This document shows positions 21,867 to 34,139 of a stretch of DNA of 64,000 nucleotides, one piece after another. A program made the translations under genes and the position numbers. Position 1 is the stretch's first letter. Every line of letters begins with the position of its first letter. The notes under the pieces are model-generated. The model searched no databases. It saw only the letters and a list, made by a program, of their open reading frames with translations, and had not been told where the DNA came from. The DNA is from Tricholoma matsutake (Eukaryota > Basidiomycota > Agaricomycetes > Agaricales > Tricholomataceae), in the NCBI GenBank assembly GCA_026075535.2, contig AP026538.1:3906001-3970000 (forward strand). Direction: 5' to 3'.

Positions 21867-22871
21867 ATTATTAGTTAGTAATATAATGTTTATTCATGAC
21901 ACTCTAGTTTTTTTCAAAGTAGTTAAGATCAAAATTTTTTAATTAAGGGAGTTTTATTTATATACATAAAAAGCTAACCCCTCATGCTAAACACGAGGGG
22001 TGAGGTAAAAATGACGAAAAAAATCCCTCCCCCAGGCAAAATGGGGGAGGGGGGGCACAATACTAATAAATAATTAAAAGTACAAAAAAAATCCCTCCCC
22101 ACACGAAGTGCGGGGGAGGGGGAGGGGATGCGACCCCGCTGTTGTCTGTCCTTCCACCAACAATCCACCCCATGAGCAGTTGCTCGTGAGGCTGGTGGGT
22201 GGCTTGTCATTGTTGGTCACTGTCGTCCCCCATTTGGATTTCTGTCTTTTTTTTTTTTTGGGGGGGGGGGGGGAGGGGTTTGGGTGCATCAGTATGATGT
22301 GGCATGTGTATGGGGGTTGGTGGGTGCTTACTAGGCAAGTATCCCCCTTCTGGGGTCTCCTGGCATCCCTCTGCACCCACCTAGCCTGTGTCGACAGCTT
22401 CACATCCCATTTGAATGGGGAGGAGGGGATTGGGTGGGCGTGGGCATGGGTTGCGCATTTTTCCATTGTGCATTTTCCGTTGCAGCAGGTCATCCCCAGT
22501 AGTATATAGCCTAAAAAGCAATAAATTAAAATTAGTTGATTGATAAAAAGAAAAAGAAAAAAGAAAAAAACTTATCTATGGCCCAAACGACAATTGCCAT
22601 CGTTTGGGCCCGCATTCCGTCCAGTCAGCTCATTTGAAGGTGGTGGTGATGGTGGGAGTGGGCATGGGAATGGTGGTGGTGGGTGCGCATGCAGTGGTGG
22701 TGGTAGAGTGGAGAGGAGGAGGAGGCAGCGTTGACGATGGTGGTGGTGGTTGTGAGCTGGCAGTCACGTGTCACGTGTCATGCAATATGCATGTGTGCAT
22801 ATTCCGTTAATGGCTGTAACTATGCACCTTGGTTGGGTAATAAAAGTATTAGATGTATGTAGATGAATAAT

Positions 22872-22941
22872 GACCTGGTAGCTCAGTGGTTAAGTGTGCT
22901 GTTATGTGTGCAGACCCAAGGTCGAGTGTTCAATTCTTGTT
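22872..22941 (+). other. tRNA-like Pol III promoter, right end of X1
   Basis: CTGGTAGCTCAGTGGTTAAG matches the tRNA D-arm/A-box consensus very well, and GTGTTCAATTCTTG fits a B box. The 70-bp span is normal for a tRNA. It points to the right end of X1. This is the best preserved tRNA-like head in the window. Confidence 0.7.
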
Positions 22942-23224
22942 GCACGTTGAACTTTTATTTTTGAAAGCACATGCATTCCAGTTATTCCGGTTATGCTAGT
23001 GCCGTGCATCCAGTTAATCTGACTGTTCCAGGTAAAAATGAGTCCGGGTAGATTCCGGGGATTCCAGAGGTAAAATTGACCCCCCAGTCCAACTGGAATT
23101 ATGAATTGTGAGAAAAATATATGCAAATGGAATTGACCAGAATTCCAGAAATTCTGATTGGAATGGGCATTCCGACTGGAATCCGACCGGAATAGGTGGA
23201 GGAGTGTAATGTACTCGGAGTACA

Positions 23225-23431
23225 CAGTAGCAGTTCTAACTGACTCAAACCAGTTTTTATCGGTTCAGTTCGGAGCAATTTTTCCATCCTGTGAAGCCCA
23301 AACTGCAACTGACAGTCTGGTTTTTTGCAGTTCAGTCCAGTTCAATTGCAGTCTTTTTCCAGTTCAATGAACCAGACCTTTAAACACTAGAAAATTGACA
23401 CAGATAGAATAGGTAAAATAGTGATTTTACT
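23225..23431. repeat. Right end of a truncated Y-type element
   Basis: AACCAGTT-type repeats end in CCAGACCTTTAAACACTA at about 23,390, the Y-family terminus. No matching left end is visible, so this is a remnant interrupted by X1. The segment 23,391-23,431 includes the left TSD of Y4. Confidence 0.6.
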
Positions 23432-24152
23432 TAGTGTTTGAAGGTCCAGTTGATGCAACTGAAAAAATGACTGAGACCGAACTGAACACAACCAAATGCA
23501 ACCAGACCATCAGTTGCGGTTGCTTACTTTCAAGGCCGGTCAGGTTGCCAGTTGCCTTACTTTCAAAAACATTTGAAAACTGTTATAAAACTGGTTGCGA
23601 TCAGTTGCAACCAGTTTTTATAGTATATATATATATCCTACTTACATACCTATACTTACACAAATTATAAGAAAAAAGAAATAATGAATGTACTAATTAT
23701 ACTATAAATATGTGCAGTGGGACAAGCCTGGGGAAAGGTTGTCATTTGGTGGGTGCTTATATACCCCATGGCTGTGCACAGACCATGTGGTCATATTTGT
23801 GCTTCTAAACAAACAAAAGTGGGGCCACTTACTACAACTTCCCACAACCACAACAACAAACCAACCACACCACGTCACCACCTGCACCACCAGAACAACC
23901 ATGCAAATGAGCAAACATAAAGAAGGTGGCCCAAATGACACTAGTCCATTGTTTGGGCCCAAGAGTAAGCTTCTTACTCTTGTTTGCTTTCTTTTACTAA
24001 CCATTTCATTTTTTAGTTTCTTATTTTTTGCTAACGACCTGGCCCCACCTACCAGGCGACATGCCATGCTCTCCATTCCCCACCCATGCCCTCGAATGAC
24101 ATGCACACCACCTCACTCAGAACCTCACCACTGCAAATGAACCAATGCAAAG

Positions 24153-24244
24153 TGCCCAAATGACGATTAGTGTTGTTTGGGCCCCAGGTATGTTCATTAT
24201 TGTTTATTTCTTTTTTTTACTAACCAACTTGATTTCTTTTTTAG
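24153..24244 (+). repeat. Palindrome plus best-preserved intron-like block in Y4
   Basis: GCCCAAATGACGATTAGTG then TTGTTTGGGCCCCAG is followed by GTATGT at 24,188, branch-like ACTAAC at 24,219-24,224 and TTTTTTAG ending at 24,244. The 57-nt GT-AG interval is the size of host introns. The copy at 23,928-24,016 is similar (GTAAGC, ACTAAC, TTTTTTAG, 53 nt). Confidence 0.65.
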
Positions 24245-24808
24245 GTTATTACCTCTTGATAACAATGAGAACAACATCCCATGCCACCACTGTGAGCCTC
24301 TGCTCACAGGGTGGCAACAGATCCTTTTCCTGGACCAAGACAAGTGCCACATCACACAGCACCACCACCCCACCTGCAAGCCACTGCTCGTAGGAGGTGA
24401 TGGAGGTGCTGACAACAGGGGGATGGGAGACAACATCATGGACAACAATGGACAGCAGGGACAACAGATGACAGGGACAACAAACAGCTGGGGAACAATG
24501 CACGCCAGGGATGACAAATGGCAGACAGGGAACAGTGGGGAACAACAGGGATGACAAAGAGTGGAGACAGCAAATGGTAGGGACAACAGGGACGATGAAC
24601 AGCCAGGGAATGAATCATGATGCATGCCAGGGATGACAAACAGCAGATGGGGAACAGCAGGGAATGCCAGGGATGACAAAGAGCAGAGATGGCAAATGGT
24701 AGGGATGACAAACGACAGATGACAGGCACAACAAAGATGAATAGTGGGGTCAACAAACAGCAGGACAACTGCAAGCATGGCTGGGACAGGACAACAGCAC
24801 CCAATCCT

Positions 24809-25331
24809 TAGGGCACGGCACAGGTACAGGTAACACCGTGTGTTTCTGGTCATGGGTATGCACAGGTATGGGTATGGATATGGGATTGCCATACCCAGGC
24901 AACACTGTACCCTTTTCCACGGTGTTACGGGTATGTGCCGGTATGCTGGTACCTGGATTTTGGTCAGGTGAGTGATCATCTGTGTTGAGATTTCAACTTT
25001 TTAATGACATATCACAGGAAAAACCCCTGTGATGAGATGCAAACATCTTTTTCAGCAAATTTCTATCAAATATCATGAAAAATAACAGTAAAAAATGCAG
25101 GGGTACTTTTTGATGACATATTGTGGGTTTACCCCCCGCAAGAAGATGCAAACATCTTTTTCAGCAATTTCCTATCAAATATAATGAAAAATATCAATAC
25201 CCGTGAATAACCATGGGTAACCCACAAAAACCCATGGTAACACCATACCCCTACCCATGTGGGTATGGTGTTCATGGGTATGGGTATGGGTGTAAGAAAA
25301 TATACCCAAGGGTTACCCATGCCGTGCCCTA
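24809..25331. mobile_element. TIR element Z1 nested in Y4, 523 bp
   Basis: Inverted ends TAGGGCACGGCACAGG and, from the right, TAGGGCACGGCATGGG are flanked by CCAATCCT (24,801-24,808) and CCCATCCT (25,332-25,339), an 8-bp duplication with one mismatch. The interior is built of GGTATGGGTATGGG-like units and their inverse, plus two copies of a GCAAACATCTTTTTCAGCAA segment. No coding capacity. Confidence 0.7.
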
Positions 25332-25339
25332 CCCATCCT

Positions 25340-25940
25340 CATGTTAAGTGCTGATCTCGAAGGGGAAGTCATCAGAATTCTGGTTGTACCCAGACAATAG
25401 AAGTTGTAGAGGATGGATCGAGTAAGACAGGGAATCCTATGGAAATCTGGGGCAGGGTTTACTTGATGTGTCATACCAAGTGGGGGAGCAGAAAGGACTT
25501 GGCTTCAACTTATAAGAAGTTGCACCCTTCTCCTCATCAAGTGTCCTAATTTCAAGGCGAGGGTAAGGAAGATGACCAGAGGTCCAGAGAATTTCTGGAG
25601 AGGATGAGCAAGAGTTTGAGAATGACTTAAGAACGTAATTGGAGTTTAAAGAGGATAGGATTAAGTGGGAGACTTGGTTGATTTATGAACTGGCGATACA
25701 AAACGAAAGTAGCTAGCTTAAATACTAAAGTCCAGAGGTGATAGGGGTTTCCGAGGCTGTGATAATTGCAAACCAGCTTCTGAGATAAATAACCTGAAAC
25801 TGTTTCATTGAATTGGAAATGAGGGAATTTCACCTCTAGGCAGTGCTGCTGATAGGAGGTGGGCTGTGGTGCATGGTGGCTGGGAAGGGAGCAGAAAATG
25901 ATTGGAAGCCCAGTTGGGAGAATCGGTCTTGACACCTCAC
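25340..25940. repeat. Unknown dispersed repeat, second copy at 30,610-30,870 inverted
   Basis: The reverse complement of about 25,497-25,750 matches 30,620-30,870. Shared landmarks are TTATAAGTTGAAGCCAAG, CTTGAAATTAG, CAGTTCATAAA..CAACCAAGT and CTTTAGTATTTAA. Several CTCTAGG/CCTCTGG-type stretches suggest an LTR or promoter region of an element not otherwise present. No gene is recognised. Confidence 0.5.
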
Positions 25941-26328
25941 TACAAATGCGAGATGGTGGGGCAGTTTTTTGTTTTGTTATTGTTTTTTTATTTTTTCACC
26001 TCCTACCTACACCACTACAAGCACCTGCTCGTGGGGTGTAAATCATTGATTTTATTTAGTATACTTAATTAAAATATGATGTAAGAATATTCTGCTACAG
26101 AAAGACTGGTTGAGACCAGCTACCCAACTGGTCTCAACTGGTCTCAACTGGTCTTTTGTGAGACTGGTTTAAATCAGTTGGGGTGCAGCAACCAGACCGG
26201 TGTGAACCGGTTGTGTATGGTTTGGTCCAGTTGCCTGGACTTGAGGGTGCAGTCCCAACTGGTTGCGGTTGCACCTGATCAAGGTCCAAAAACTGGACCA
26301 AACTGGACCTTCAAACACTAATTTTACT

Positions 26329-26485
26329 TGCCAGCTGGGCCCAACTTGGCAATACCCATGAAAACCCATGACACCATAGCAACAGGTGTGGTATGACACA
26401 GGTTGAGGATTTCAGGCACCGTACCTGTACCTGTATACCCCGTGACCTAAACACCACAGGTTTACCTGACCCATGCTACACCCTA
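26329..26485. other. Short non-coding junction between Y4 and copy B3
   Basis: It contains GTACCTGTACCTGTATACC-like sequence related to Z1. The join to the truncated chromovirus B3 is near 26,486. Confidence 0.4.
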
Positions 26486-28203
26486 TGTATCCCCATTGTA
26501 GATCCAATTTTGTGAAGATACCTATAATCTGTACACAGCCTCTTTCTCTGATCTTTCTTTGGCACAAAGAATATTGGTGACATCTGCAGCAATTTCAAAG
26601 GTCGTATGTATCCCTTGCATAATTGCTCATTTAGAAACACATCAACTTCTTCTTGTTCCTTCAGAGATAACAGATATACCTTCAACTTCTTTGGCACAAA
26701 CCCTGGCTTCATCTTGATCCCATGATCCCATGGCTTCCACACTGACATTTGCTCAGACTCCTTCTTCTGAAAGACTGACAGATATTCATGATATGCTTTT
26801 GGTACCCACTCCTCCACTTGCTTCTCCACCTTCACTACATTTCTATCCCACAACTGTCCTTCATGAATTGCTCTAAAGGTTTGCTTCTGCTCTTCCTTCT
26901 TGATCATGATTGGAACTTCCCCATTTGGCATATCCTCATCCTCCACTTCCTCCATCATAATAGGATACTTCCTCGGACATTCTTTCTCTTTTCTTTTCCT
27001 TCTTCTCCTTTTTCACCTTCCTCCCATGGACATCCTATTATCAGATTGGTCTTCCCGAGATTGCACACTTTGAATATGGCTCATTCCTGATGCCCCTGAT
27101 ACTTTGTTACCATTGTCACCTCCTCCTTAATAGTTCCTCCATGATTTATCGTTCCATCAATATTATACTCCATTATCGGTTGTGATAGCTTGTGTGCACT
27201 AATACCATTTCCAGTAATTAATGAGACCAATTAATAAATAATCCTGTAGCACAGCTATTGAGCAATGCTTCCACATCAATCACTGTGTGCATGTCCACTG
27301 TCTTCAATCCTACAGTCAAGGTGATTTTGGGTTCTATTCATGCAGAGCAAATAAAAGAATTTAGGGGTTTTCAGAAATGGTGCTTGGCAATTTTCTTTGT
27401 CATGTGATTGGATTCAGTTGTCCTCCTCATCAATTTGCTTTTCTGGTTTGCCCTGGGTTCCCTCAGATACTAGTACACTATAACGATTCTGGGTCACCAA
27501 TGGGGAAACCTTCACTGGGACTCTTCCACAAAATTCTGCTACCTGCCTTCCTCCTGCTTCACTTCCTCAATTGTAGCTTCCCTGATTTCTCTCTTCTGCC
27601 TCCAATTCCTAGAAATATGTCCTAACTGCCCACAGTTAAAACATTTAAGTGGGGCTCATCTCCCTGCTTGATCAACTTCCATAGCATCTGGTGCTGCTGA
27701 CTCCACAACATTAGGTGTTACTGCCATGGCTGGTAGCAGTGCCCTTGGAGTTTGCACCTGAGGCACCTTTCCTTTCTCAGATCCCCCTGATGGCTTTCCA
27801 AATTTACTACTTTCCATACATCAACTTCAATTCTGCCTGTTCCTGCCAATATTGCTGATCAAGGTGCATCACCCAATTATGCCACTCATCCAACTTCTCT
27901 AGCATAGAAGATAGTCAGTAGATAGACTTGAATAAAGAGGGATTTAATCCTGCTTTCAAAAATTCTACCAACATGGCTTCTCCCATGTCCATTTGTGAAG
28001 CTTCTGCTTTGAACTGCAAAATAAATTCATCCACTGTTAGGGAACCTCAGTACATGGTTTTTAATTTGGCATTGGCTGTCACCTTTGGATTAGGGTCCCC
28101 AAACTGTGCCTCCAATCTTTCCAAAAATTCCTCGAAAGTCGCAAATGGTTTATTTCCCATGGCAATTTGATTAATAGCCTCATTTCTCCAGAACTGTGCT
28201 TTC
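26486..28203 (-). pseudogene. RT start, protease and 3' part of gag, copy B3
   Basis: A 160-codon frame (26,476-26,958) carries the acidic linker (MMEEVEDEDMPNGEV), WKPWDHGIKMKPGF and SPIFFVPKKDQRKRLCTDYR from the start of RT. It then runs off through the deletion. The protease and the CCHC part of gag (around 26,960-27,700) are frameshifted but line up with B1. Compared with B1, many CG dinucleotides are TG or CA (for example ACTGACATTTGCTC here against ACCGGCATTCGCTC in B1). Part of a dead polyprotein. Confidence 0.85.
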
Positions 28204-30069
28204 AAGGTCTTTACACTCCCCACCTTTTCTGGTGGACTCTGATTGGAGTCCACTGGGACTGGTCACCAGCCAACTGCCTGCAAAGTTGCCAGTCCAGTCC
28301 CAGTCCAGTCTGACCAGACTCCAAGTGGAATCCACTCAAACACTGGATTCCACTTGGACTGGTCCAGTCCAGTCCAGTCAGATTCTGCTGAAAAAGTGTG
28401 TAAGAAAAGGAATCAAACGCAGATCCCTGTGTATTATGCTTACATAAGCAACCCACAATATAACCCTTACACAACAGTAGCTTGTGTAAGGCATCCTCTA
28501 CTTGCTTTAGGTACCACTGGTGTGGCTGTGTATGACAAAGCATATAGCCGCATCATCAAATGTGCCAGCTCATCACTCACCACCACCACTACCACCACCA
28601 CCACTGTTGACACTGCCTCCCTTCTCTCTGCTCTACCATCACCACCACTGCATGGACACCCACCACCACCACTCTCATGCCCAATCCACCATCACCACCA
28701 CCCACAAACAAGCTGACTGGATGGAATGTGGGCCCAAATGATGCATCATTTAGGCCCTATGTAAGTTTTTTTCATTTTCATTTTCATTTTATAAACTAAC
28801 TAACTTGTTTCTTTAGCTTTCTAGGTTCTAATCTACTGGTAATGACACCACCACCCACAAACGAGCCAACTGGGCCGACTGGATGGGCCCTATATAAGCT
28901 TTTTTTCATTTGCTTTTTGTTTTTATAAACTAACTTGTTTCTTTTCTTTTATCTACTGGTAAAAATGGATGGATGCAAGACAACCCAACACACCCACCCC
29001 ACACCTGCAAGCCCCTGCTCATAGGGTGGATCATGAGTGTGTGCAGTTGACAACAATGATGATGACACTGCCTACCAGCACCAGGACCCCCAGAATGCAA
29101 AGCACCAGGGTCCAGGGCCAATGATGCACCACCCACCTCCAGCCCCTTGAACAACTGCTCAGGGGGTGGATCACAGGTGGAATGGTGCTGGTGATGATGC
29201 TGAATGGGGGACAATTACAGGGCAACACCAACATCAACATGGAGCAATGGGAATTGACCCAGACCCAATGACACCTGTGCCAGCCCCTTCCTCACCATCC
29301 AAACAGGATGTAAGGGTGTCAATAAAGGATAGAAGATGGCAGAGGGGTACCGGGAGACCTGCAGAGTAGGATACCCACCTGGTAAGCACCCACCTACCCC
29401 CTCCCTCACATGCCACATCACTGACCCCTCCCCCCCTAACCCCTCTAAACTAGGATACCCCCAAAACTGACAACACACCCTCCCCACACCTACAAGCAGA
29501 GGCTCACAGGGTGGATGGGTGGAGAGCCCACACTGACAGGCACCTGCTCATTGGGTGGATGGCGGGTACACCAGGGCTACGACAACCATGGCATCCATCC
29601 CCACACCTATGAGCAACTGCTCATAGGGTGGATGATGGGTGCAGCTTGCTACAGCAATGGACATGTGCAAGGAGGGGTGGGCAATGACACCCACCCCAGA
29701 CCACATCCCCCAACCCCCCCTCCCCCACATTTTGCATGGGGAGGGGTCTTCATTATTTTTAATTCACATTATTTCTGCCCCCCCTCACACTGAATATGAG
29801 GGGTATATATTTTGTAGTACTTATGAATCCCCCCTCATGCCAAACGTGAGGGGTTTAGTTTTTTATGTACATAGTGGTAATCCCCCCCTCTCACAAGATG
29901 CGAGAGGGGGTTTTTTTTTGTTTATTATTATATTGTACCCACTCCCTCGTGTTCTACACAAGGGATGTGGTTAATTAAAATTTTTTGATCTTAATTGTTT
30001 GAAAAAAGCCTCCTCGAAGAATATGAAAAGTTGAGTCATAAATAAACCTTATATTGATATCCAATAATT

Positions 30070-30152
30070 CTCCTGTGGCTCAAGTGGTTGAGCACACTTG
30101 TTTGGTTTGTCATGTGATTCCCTATTGTGAGGTCTTGCATTCAATTCCTGCA
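30070..30152 (+). other. tRNA-like Pol III promoter inside X4
   Basis: CCTGTGGCTCAAGTGGTTGA (A box) and TGCATTCAATTCCTGC (B box) are about 55 bp apart. It is the same head as the right end of X3, but here 2.7 kb of other sequence separates it from the TIR. Confidence 0.6.
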
Positions 30153-30179
30153 CTATACAAATTTACTTGGGGGTGAGAG

Positions 30180-32210
30180 CCAATTCTGGCAGGTACAAGT
30201 CCTTATATTTTATGATCTATAATCAAATAATGCTAAATACCTGACAATATTTGGTAATAAAAAACCCAATAGTATGCAAAAAAATAAAAAATATCAAATC
30301 AGCTCAAGAACCTGATCAGAATGATATATAAAACATAAAATACAGGATATAAACTTTATATTTAGCCCTAATAAATGATACCAAATAGTGGAAACCATTA
30401 TGTTAATGATGCATCAATGATATTCTGTTCTATTACAAGTTAAACATTAAGGAAGATATAGCTTATTTTCATTAATAACAAATAATAACAAATATATAAT
30501 ATCTCTTGATTCTGTTTCAGCAATGTGGATTTTTGTTGGACTTCCAACCATTTTCCATGAAGGTCACCTAGTAATGATTGGCATAGCATTAGTATTTTAG
30601 ATATAGTTTCCATTCCTATGATACCTCCACTACTCTGTTCTCCACTGGTCTCTGACCTAACTCTGCTCTTTAGTATTTAACCTATTTACTTCTGTTTGTA
30701 TTCTTCAGTTCATAAAGCAACCAAGTTTACCCATCTCAATCTCTAGTCTCCTCTCCTGTCTCGGACTTCCTCTCAAACTCTGATATTCTTACATTTACCT
30801 TTGTCTTGAAATTAGACACTGACAAGGTGAAGGGTGCAATTTCTTATAAGTTGAAGCCAAGATTTCAATAATGGGCCAACAATATATCTTTTTATTTCAA
30901 GTTAAATAAAACAAATGGGACAAGAATTGAGTGAGATACAGCATTTTTGATGATTTAATAAACAACCTTCATTAGCACACCTAAATCAGATAATGTACAA
31001 ACAGTATATATTTTATTTTCAAATTAAATCAGTTGGATTAAAGAAGAACTAACTGAGATACCACAAACAATGCCAAACAATACCACATATGATCTCAATG
31101 AATGGGCCAATAATGTATCTTCTTATTCCAAGTTAAATAAAACAAATTGGCCAAGAATTGACCAAGATACAGCATTTTGATAATTTAACAAATAAAGATA
31201 AACAATTTTGTCAATATAAAATGCCCAAGCTACATACCCTTCTACAAGTTAAACTCAATTGAATTAGAACTGGCTCTGATATAGTCTTTTTGATCTGCTT
31301 GATATATTAACAAATAATAGCAAACATCTGTAAATATCCTTTAAGGATAGACCAACAATATCTTTTTATTTTCAAGTTAAATCATCCAAAATGGATGAAA
31401 ACTAAAAGAGATACTATATTTAGGCATGACAACAATGTCAAACAATACCAAATACTCGTCTGATGATTGGCCAATGATGGGCCAATAGTGTATCTTCTTA
31501 TTCCAAGTTAAATAAAACAAATCAGCCAAGAAATGGGCAAGATACAGTATTTTGATGATTTAACAATTAAAGATAAACAACCTTTGTCAGTGTAAAGTGC
31601 CCAAGCTACACCCTTCTACAAGTTAATATATGAACAAATAATGCCAAATATTTGTAAGTATCTTTTAATAATAGACCAACAGTTAAATCATCCAAAATGG
31701 ATGAAAACTGAAGGAGATACTATATTTAGCCATGACAACAATGCCAAACAATGCCAAATACCCTCCCAATGATTGGCCAATAATGTATCTTCTCATTCCA
31801 AGTTAAATAAAAGAAATCAGCCAAGAATTGAGCAAGATACAGTATTTTGATAATCTAACAAACAAATATAAACAACTTTTGTCAGCACAGGGCAAAGTGT
31901 CCAAGTTACATTTCCACAAGTTAAATAAACTCAATTGAGTAAAAACTGGCTCTGATATAGTTATGTTGATCTTTTTGATTTATAAACAAACAATCCCAAA
32001 TACTTGTAAATATTTCCCAATGATAGACCAACAGCATACTTTTCATTTGCAATTTAAATTGTGCAAATTGGATGAAAACTGAAAGAGATACTATATTTAG
32101 CCATGACAACAATACCAAACAGTGCCAAGTACTCTCCCGATGACTGGCCAATGATGTACTTTCCCATCTGTAGTTAAATGTACCTAATCGGACAAGAAAT
32201 GAGTGAGATA
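30180..32210. repeat. AT-rich array of degenerate ~300-375 bp tandem units in X4
   Basis: The phrase GGCCAATAATGTATCTTCTTATTCCAAG or a near copy recurs at about 31,105, 31,480, 31,773 and 32,144, with related CCAACAATATATCTTTTTAT at 30,878 and 31,342. Between them recur AGTTAAATAAAACAAAT, GAGATACAGCATTTTGAT and GGATGAAAACTGAAAGAGATA. No gene is seen. It also contains the unknown repeat at 30,610-30,870. Confidence 0.6.
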
Positions 32211-32253
32211 CAAGACTTTCATTGTAGATGTGCTAAAAAAAGCATACCCTAAA

Positions 32254-32292
32254 CCGGTCACGTGCACCAAATATGATATTTGGCGCACGTGA
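32254..32292. repeat. 32-bp near-perfect palindrome CACGTGCACCAAATAT / ATATTTGGCGCACGTG
   Basis: The two 16-base arms have one mismatch and almost no loop. They carry CACGTG E-box-like cores at both ends. It lies at the edge of the AT-rich array. Its role is unknown. Confidence 0.6.
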
Positions 32293-32830
32293 TAACTTTA
32301 GGGCGCCCCCGAAGTATCATCAAATTTGAAAATTTCAATACAAAGTTTGGAACTGATCAATAATAGTTTGTAATGAAACTATCAATAAGACTTTGTAATG
32401 GATTGTATTGAAGTCGATTACTGTAGGTTACCGGTAATTTAGACAGCTGGATGAAAATTTTCCTTTTATACTCGAAATCCGCGTCTCGGCTAATTTTTCA
32501 GTCCCACGGTTAGTAAAGTCAGTAATTTTTGTAATGGTTGCACAGAACTTACTGACCGTGGGGGAAAAGGAAATGTTTTTCTTATACCACTGAATTTTTC
32601 CTCAATTCCCAGTATGAAGAATGAGTCTTAACTTTGTTAAGGACTCATAATTTTGTGGGTACTTTATGAAATTCAGTAAGTCCAAAGGCCTTTGAACTTG
32701 GTATCTAATTGACTTATCATTTGGTTGAAATGCATTCCACTCAGACTCCAGTTGGACTCCAGTTGGACTCCAGTCAGTCCAGTTGGAGTCCACTAGGACA
32801 GGTGGGGGACTGTAAAGTACTGGTGCTTTC

Positions 32831-33240
32831 CCCCCCTGAATGTATGAGAGAGCAAACATTATCCTAGACTCGGCTGTATGAAACTCTGGCTTCCTCCCAT
32901 GGATGTACAATACTATAGAGCTGATGAAAGATTTTGTATTCTCCATGGTACCGTCAAAGATTTGCAGGGGCACATACTTAGGTAAGCACACTTTTCCATT
33001 TTCAGACTTCTCCGCTGTCTGCACATCATCCTGGGACACCCACTCCATCTCCTTCATCTCATCATCTGTCTACTGTTGTCTCTGGCTGTACTTCTGCTTG
33101 TCTGGATTGTGATGTTGCCAACACTGACACTAATTGCAACACTTGCACTGTAAGCACATCAATCTTTGCCTCTAGCACTGGTGTGGGAACAGGATTAGAA
33201 CCAGGAATTAGAAGTTGATGGTTCAGACATAATGGGTAGA
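32831..33240 (-). pseudogene. 5' part of gag, copy B3
   Basis: It is collinear with B1 gag 51,950-52,350. The readable block includes VPLQIFDGTMENTKSF, ISSIVLYIHGRKPEFHTAES and RIMFALSYIQGGKA, where X4 cuts it. N-terminal sequence upstream of this is frameshifted, with TGA codons and CpG losses. It encodes the capsid N-terminal region. Dead. Confidence 0.85.
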
Positions 33241-33587
33241 TCTGTGATGAATCCCTTCTTTGGCTAAGGTGCCTTATCTTGAAGTTATCACTGAATTTGG
33301 CTTGTAACCAAAATAGTCATCTAAATAGAGTAATGTAAATCCTAACTAAACCAGATCCAATCAGTTGTCTGGTTGCAGCTGTCCTAATGATGAGTGCTGC
33401 CTCTCAATCACTGGCAGTCGCAATGTAAGGCGAGGCCTGGCATCAGCTTATAAAAGAAAGGTAGATTATGTATGTACAAGTACTTCCAGCTCATGCTGAA
33501 AGGATGAGTAATTGGATGTGGTGTGATAAAACAATGATGTATGCGCAAGTAAGAGAAGGCACACTGATATGGAAAGTTGTGTTCTTC

Positions 33588-33971
33588 TGTTAGGGCAACA
33601 CTCACTATCTGTTAGCTAAGACCATGTGGGTTCAGAAGGGGGTGGGATAACCACACATGATGGGGAAATTGATGGTTTTGATGTGAAGGGTTATTAATAG
33701 AATAGCTGGTTGAGAAAGGTGTTTTGCACCACAAGTATAGGTGGAATACCTAAGAGAATACAACTGTGGTCCCCTAAGTTTGTATTCAAGGTTTATATAC
33801 TATGTTACATATATTGTACATTGTTGCTACTGACACCCATGTACATGCACACACATATTGATGTGTGCAAAATAAAATTCTCACACTAGCAAAGTGTAGT
33901 GTAATTCAGCATAATGCAGCATAATTTGACATAATAAAATAAAAATGAAATTTTATGGCTGTTTCCTAACA
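33588..33971 (-). repeat. 5' LTR of copy B3 (minus strand), 384 bp
   Basis: On the plus strand it runs from TGTTAGGGCAACACTC to TTTCCTAACA and matches the B1 and B2 LTRs with small deletions. The self-priming site AGTTGTGTTCT reads on the plus strand at 33,576-33,586, just left of the LTR. The untranslated leader lies at 33,241-33,587. Confidence 0.88.
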
Positions 33972-34139
33972 GCACATACAAAGGCTGAATCTTGGTGAGC
34001 ATTGCCTTACTTGTCAAGACCCCCTTCTGATTTATCAGCAGAGCTCATATTTGCAAATGATGCACCAAAAGTTGTGCATAGTCAAAGAGCACTTTGACTC
34101 TTTGAGGTCTCCATGAAGGTGGGTCGATGGTTCAACCTA

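Larger units (their letters stand above)
21586..23216 (+). mobile_element. TIR element X1 (hAT-like), 1631 bp, 8-bp TSD GGAGTACA
   Basis: It starts CAGTAATTTACACTCC and, from the right, GAGTACATTACACTCC. GGAGTACA is duplicated at 21,578-21,585 and 23,217-23,224. It is the simplest uninterrupted member of the X family. Contents in order are ACTGGA-type subterminal repeats, a tRNA-like block on the minus strand (21,786-21,866), stem-loops (21,960-22,130), a TGAGCA palindrome (22,170), a G-run (22,250-22,276), an intron-like block with the GGGCCCAAA palindrome (22,500-22,611, minus orientation), a GGTGGTGG minisatellite and a plus-strand tRNA-like block (22,872-22,941). Confidence 0.88.
23432..26320. 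mobile_element. TIR element Y4 (hAT-like), 2889 bp, 8-bp TSD ATTTTACT
   Basis: The ends are TAGTGTTTGAAGGTCCAGTT and its inverse. ATTTTACT is at 23,424-23,431 and 26,321-26,328. It has subterminal CCAGTT/AACTGG repeats. Inside are two GGCCCAAA palindromes, each followed by an intron-like block (23,964-24,016 and 24,188-24,244), a GGGACAACAGATGACAGGGA minisatellite (24,420-24,770), the nested Z1, and an unknown repeat (25,340-25,940). No transposase is present. Confidence 0.87.
28204..32822 (-). mobile_element. TIR element X4, 4619 bp, 8-bp TSD GTGCTTTC
   Basis: The ends AAGGTCTTTACACTCC and, from the right, CAGTACTTTACAGTCC are flanked by GTGCTTTC at 28,196-28,203 and 32,823-32,830. Deleting one copy restores the gag sequence as in B1. 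It has the X-family module order: a tRNA-like block (28,407-28,505, minus), CCACCACTACC minisatellite (28,570-28,710), GGGCCCAAATGATG palindrome with GTAAGT intron-like block (28,730-28,825) partly duplicated at 28,850-28,960, CTGCTCA units (29,005-29,640), stem-loops (29,715-29,970) and a plus-strand tRNA-like block (30,070-30,152). It differs by an extra AT-rich 2.6 kb to its right. Confidence 0.82.
26486..33971 (-). mobile_element. Chromovirus copy B3, truncated, split by X4
   Basis: From right to left on the minus strand it has a 5' LTR (33,588-33,971), leader, gag and protease to the first part of RT, collinear with B1. It stops inside RT at about 26,486 and has an internal deletion of about 95 bp near 26,518 (B1 50,102-50,197). 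X4 lies inside gag at 28,204-32,822. Confidence 0.88.

Noticed and set aside
22872..22941. A functional tRNA gene
   Set aside because: A and B boxes fit, but no complete acceptor stem or anticodon arm can be drawn and the copy is repeated in each X element.
24197..24979. A 260-codon minus-strand protein
   Set aside because: It is the antisense of the GGGACAACAG minisatellite, Cys/Leu/Pro-rich repeats with no homology, crossing into Z1.
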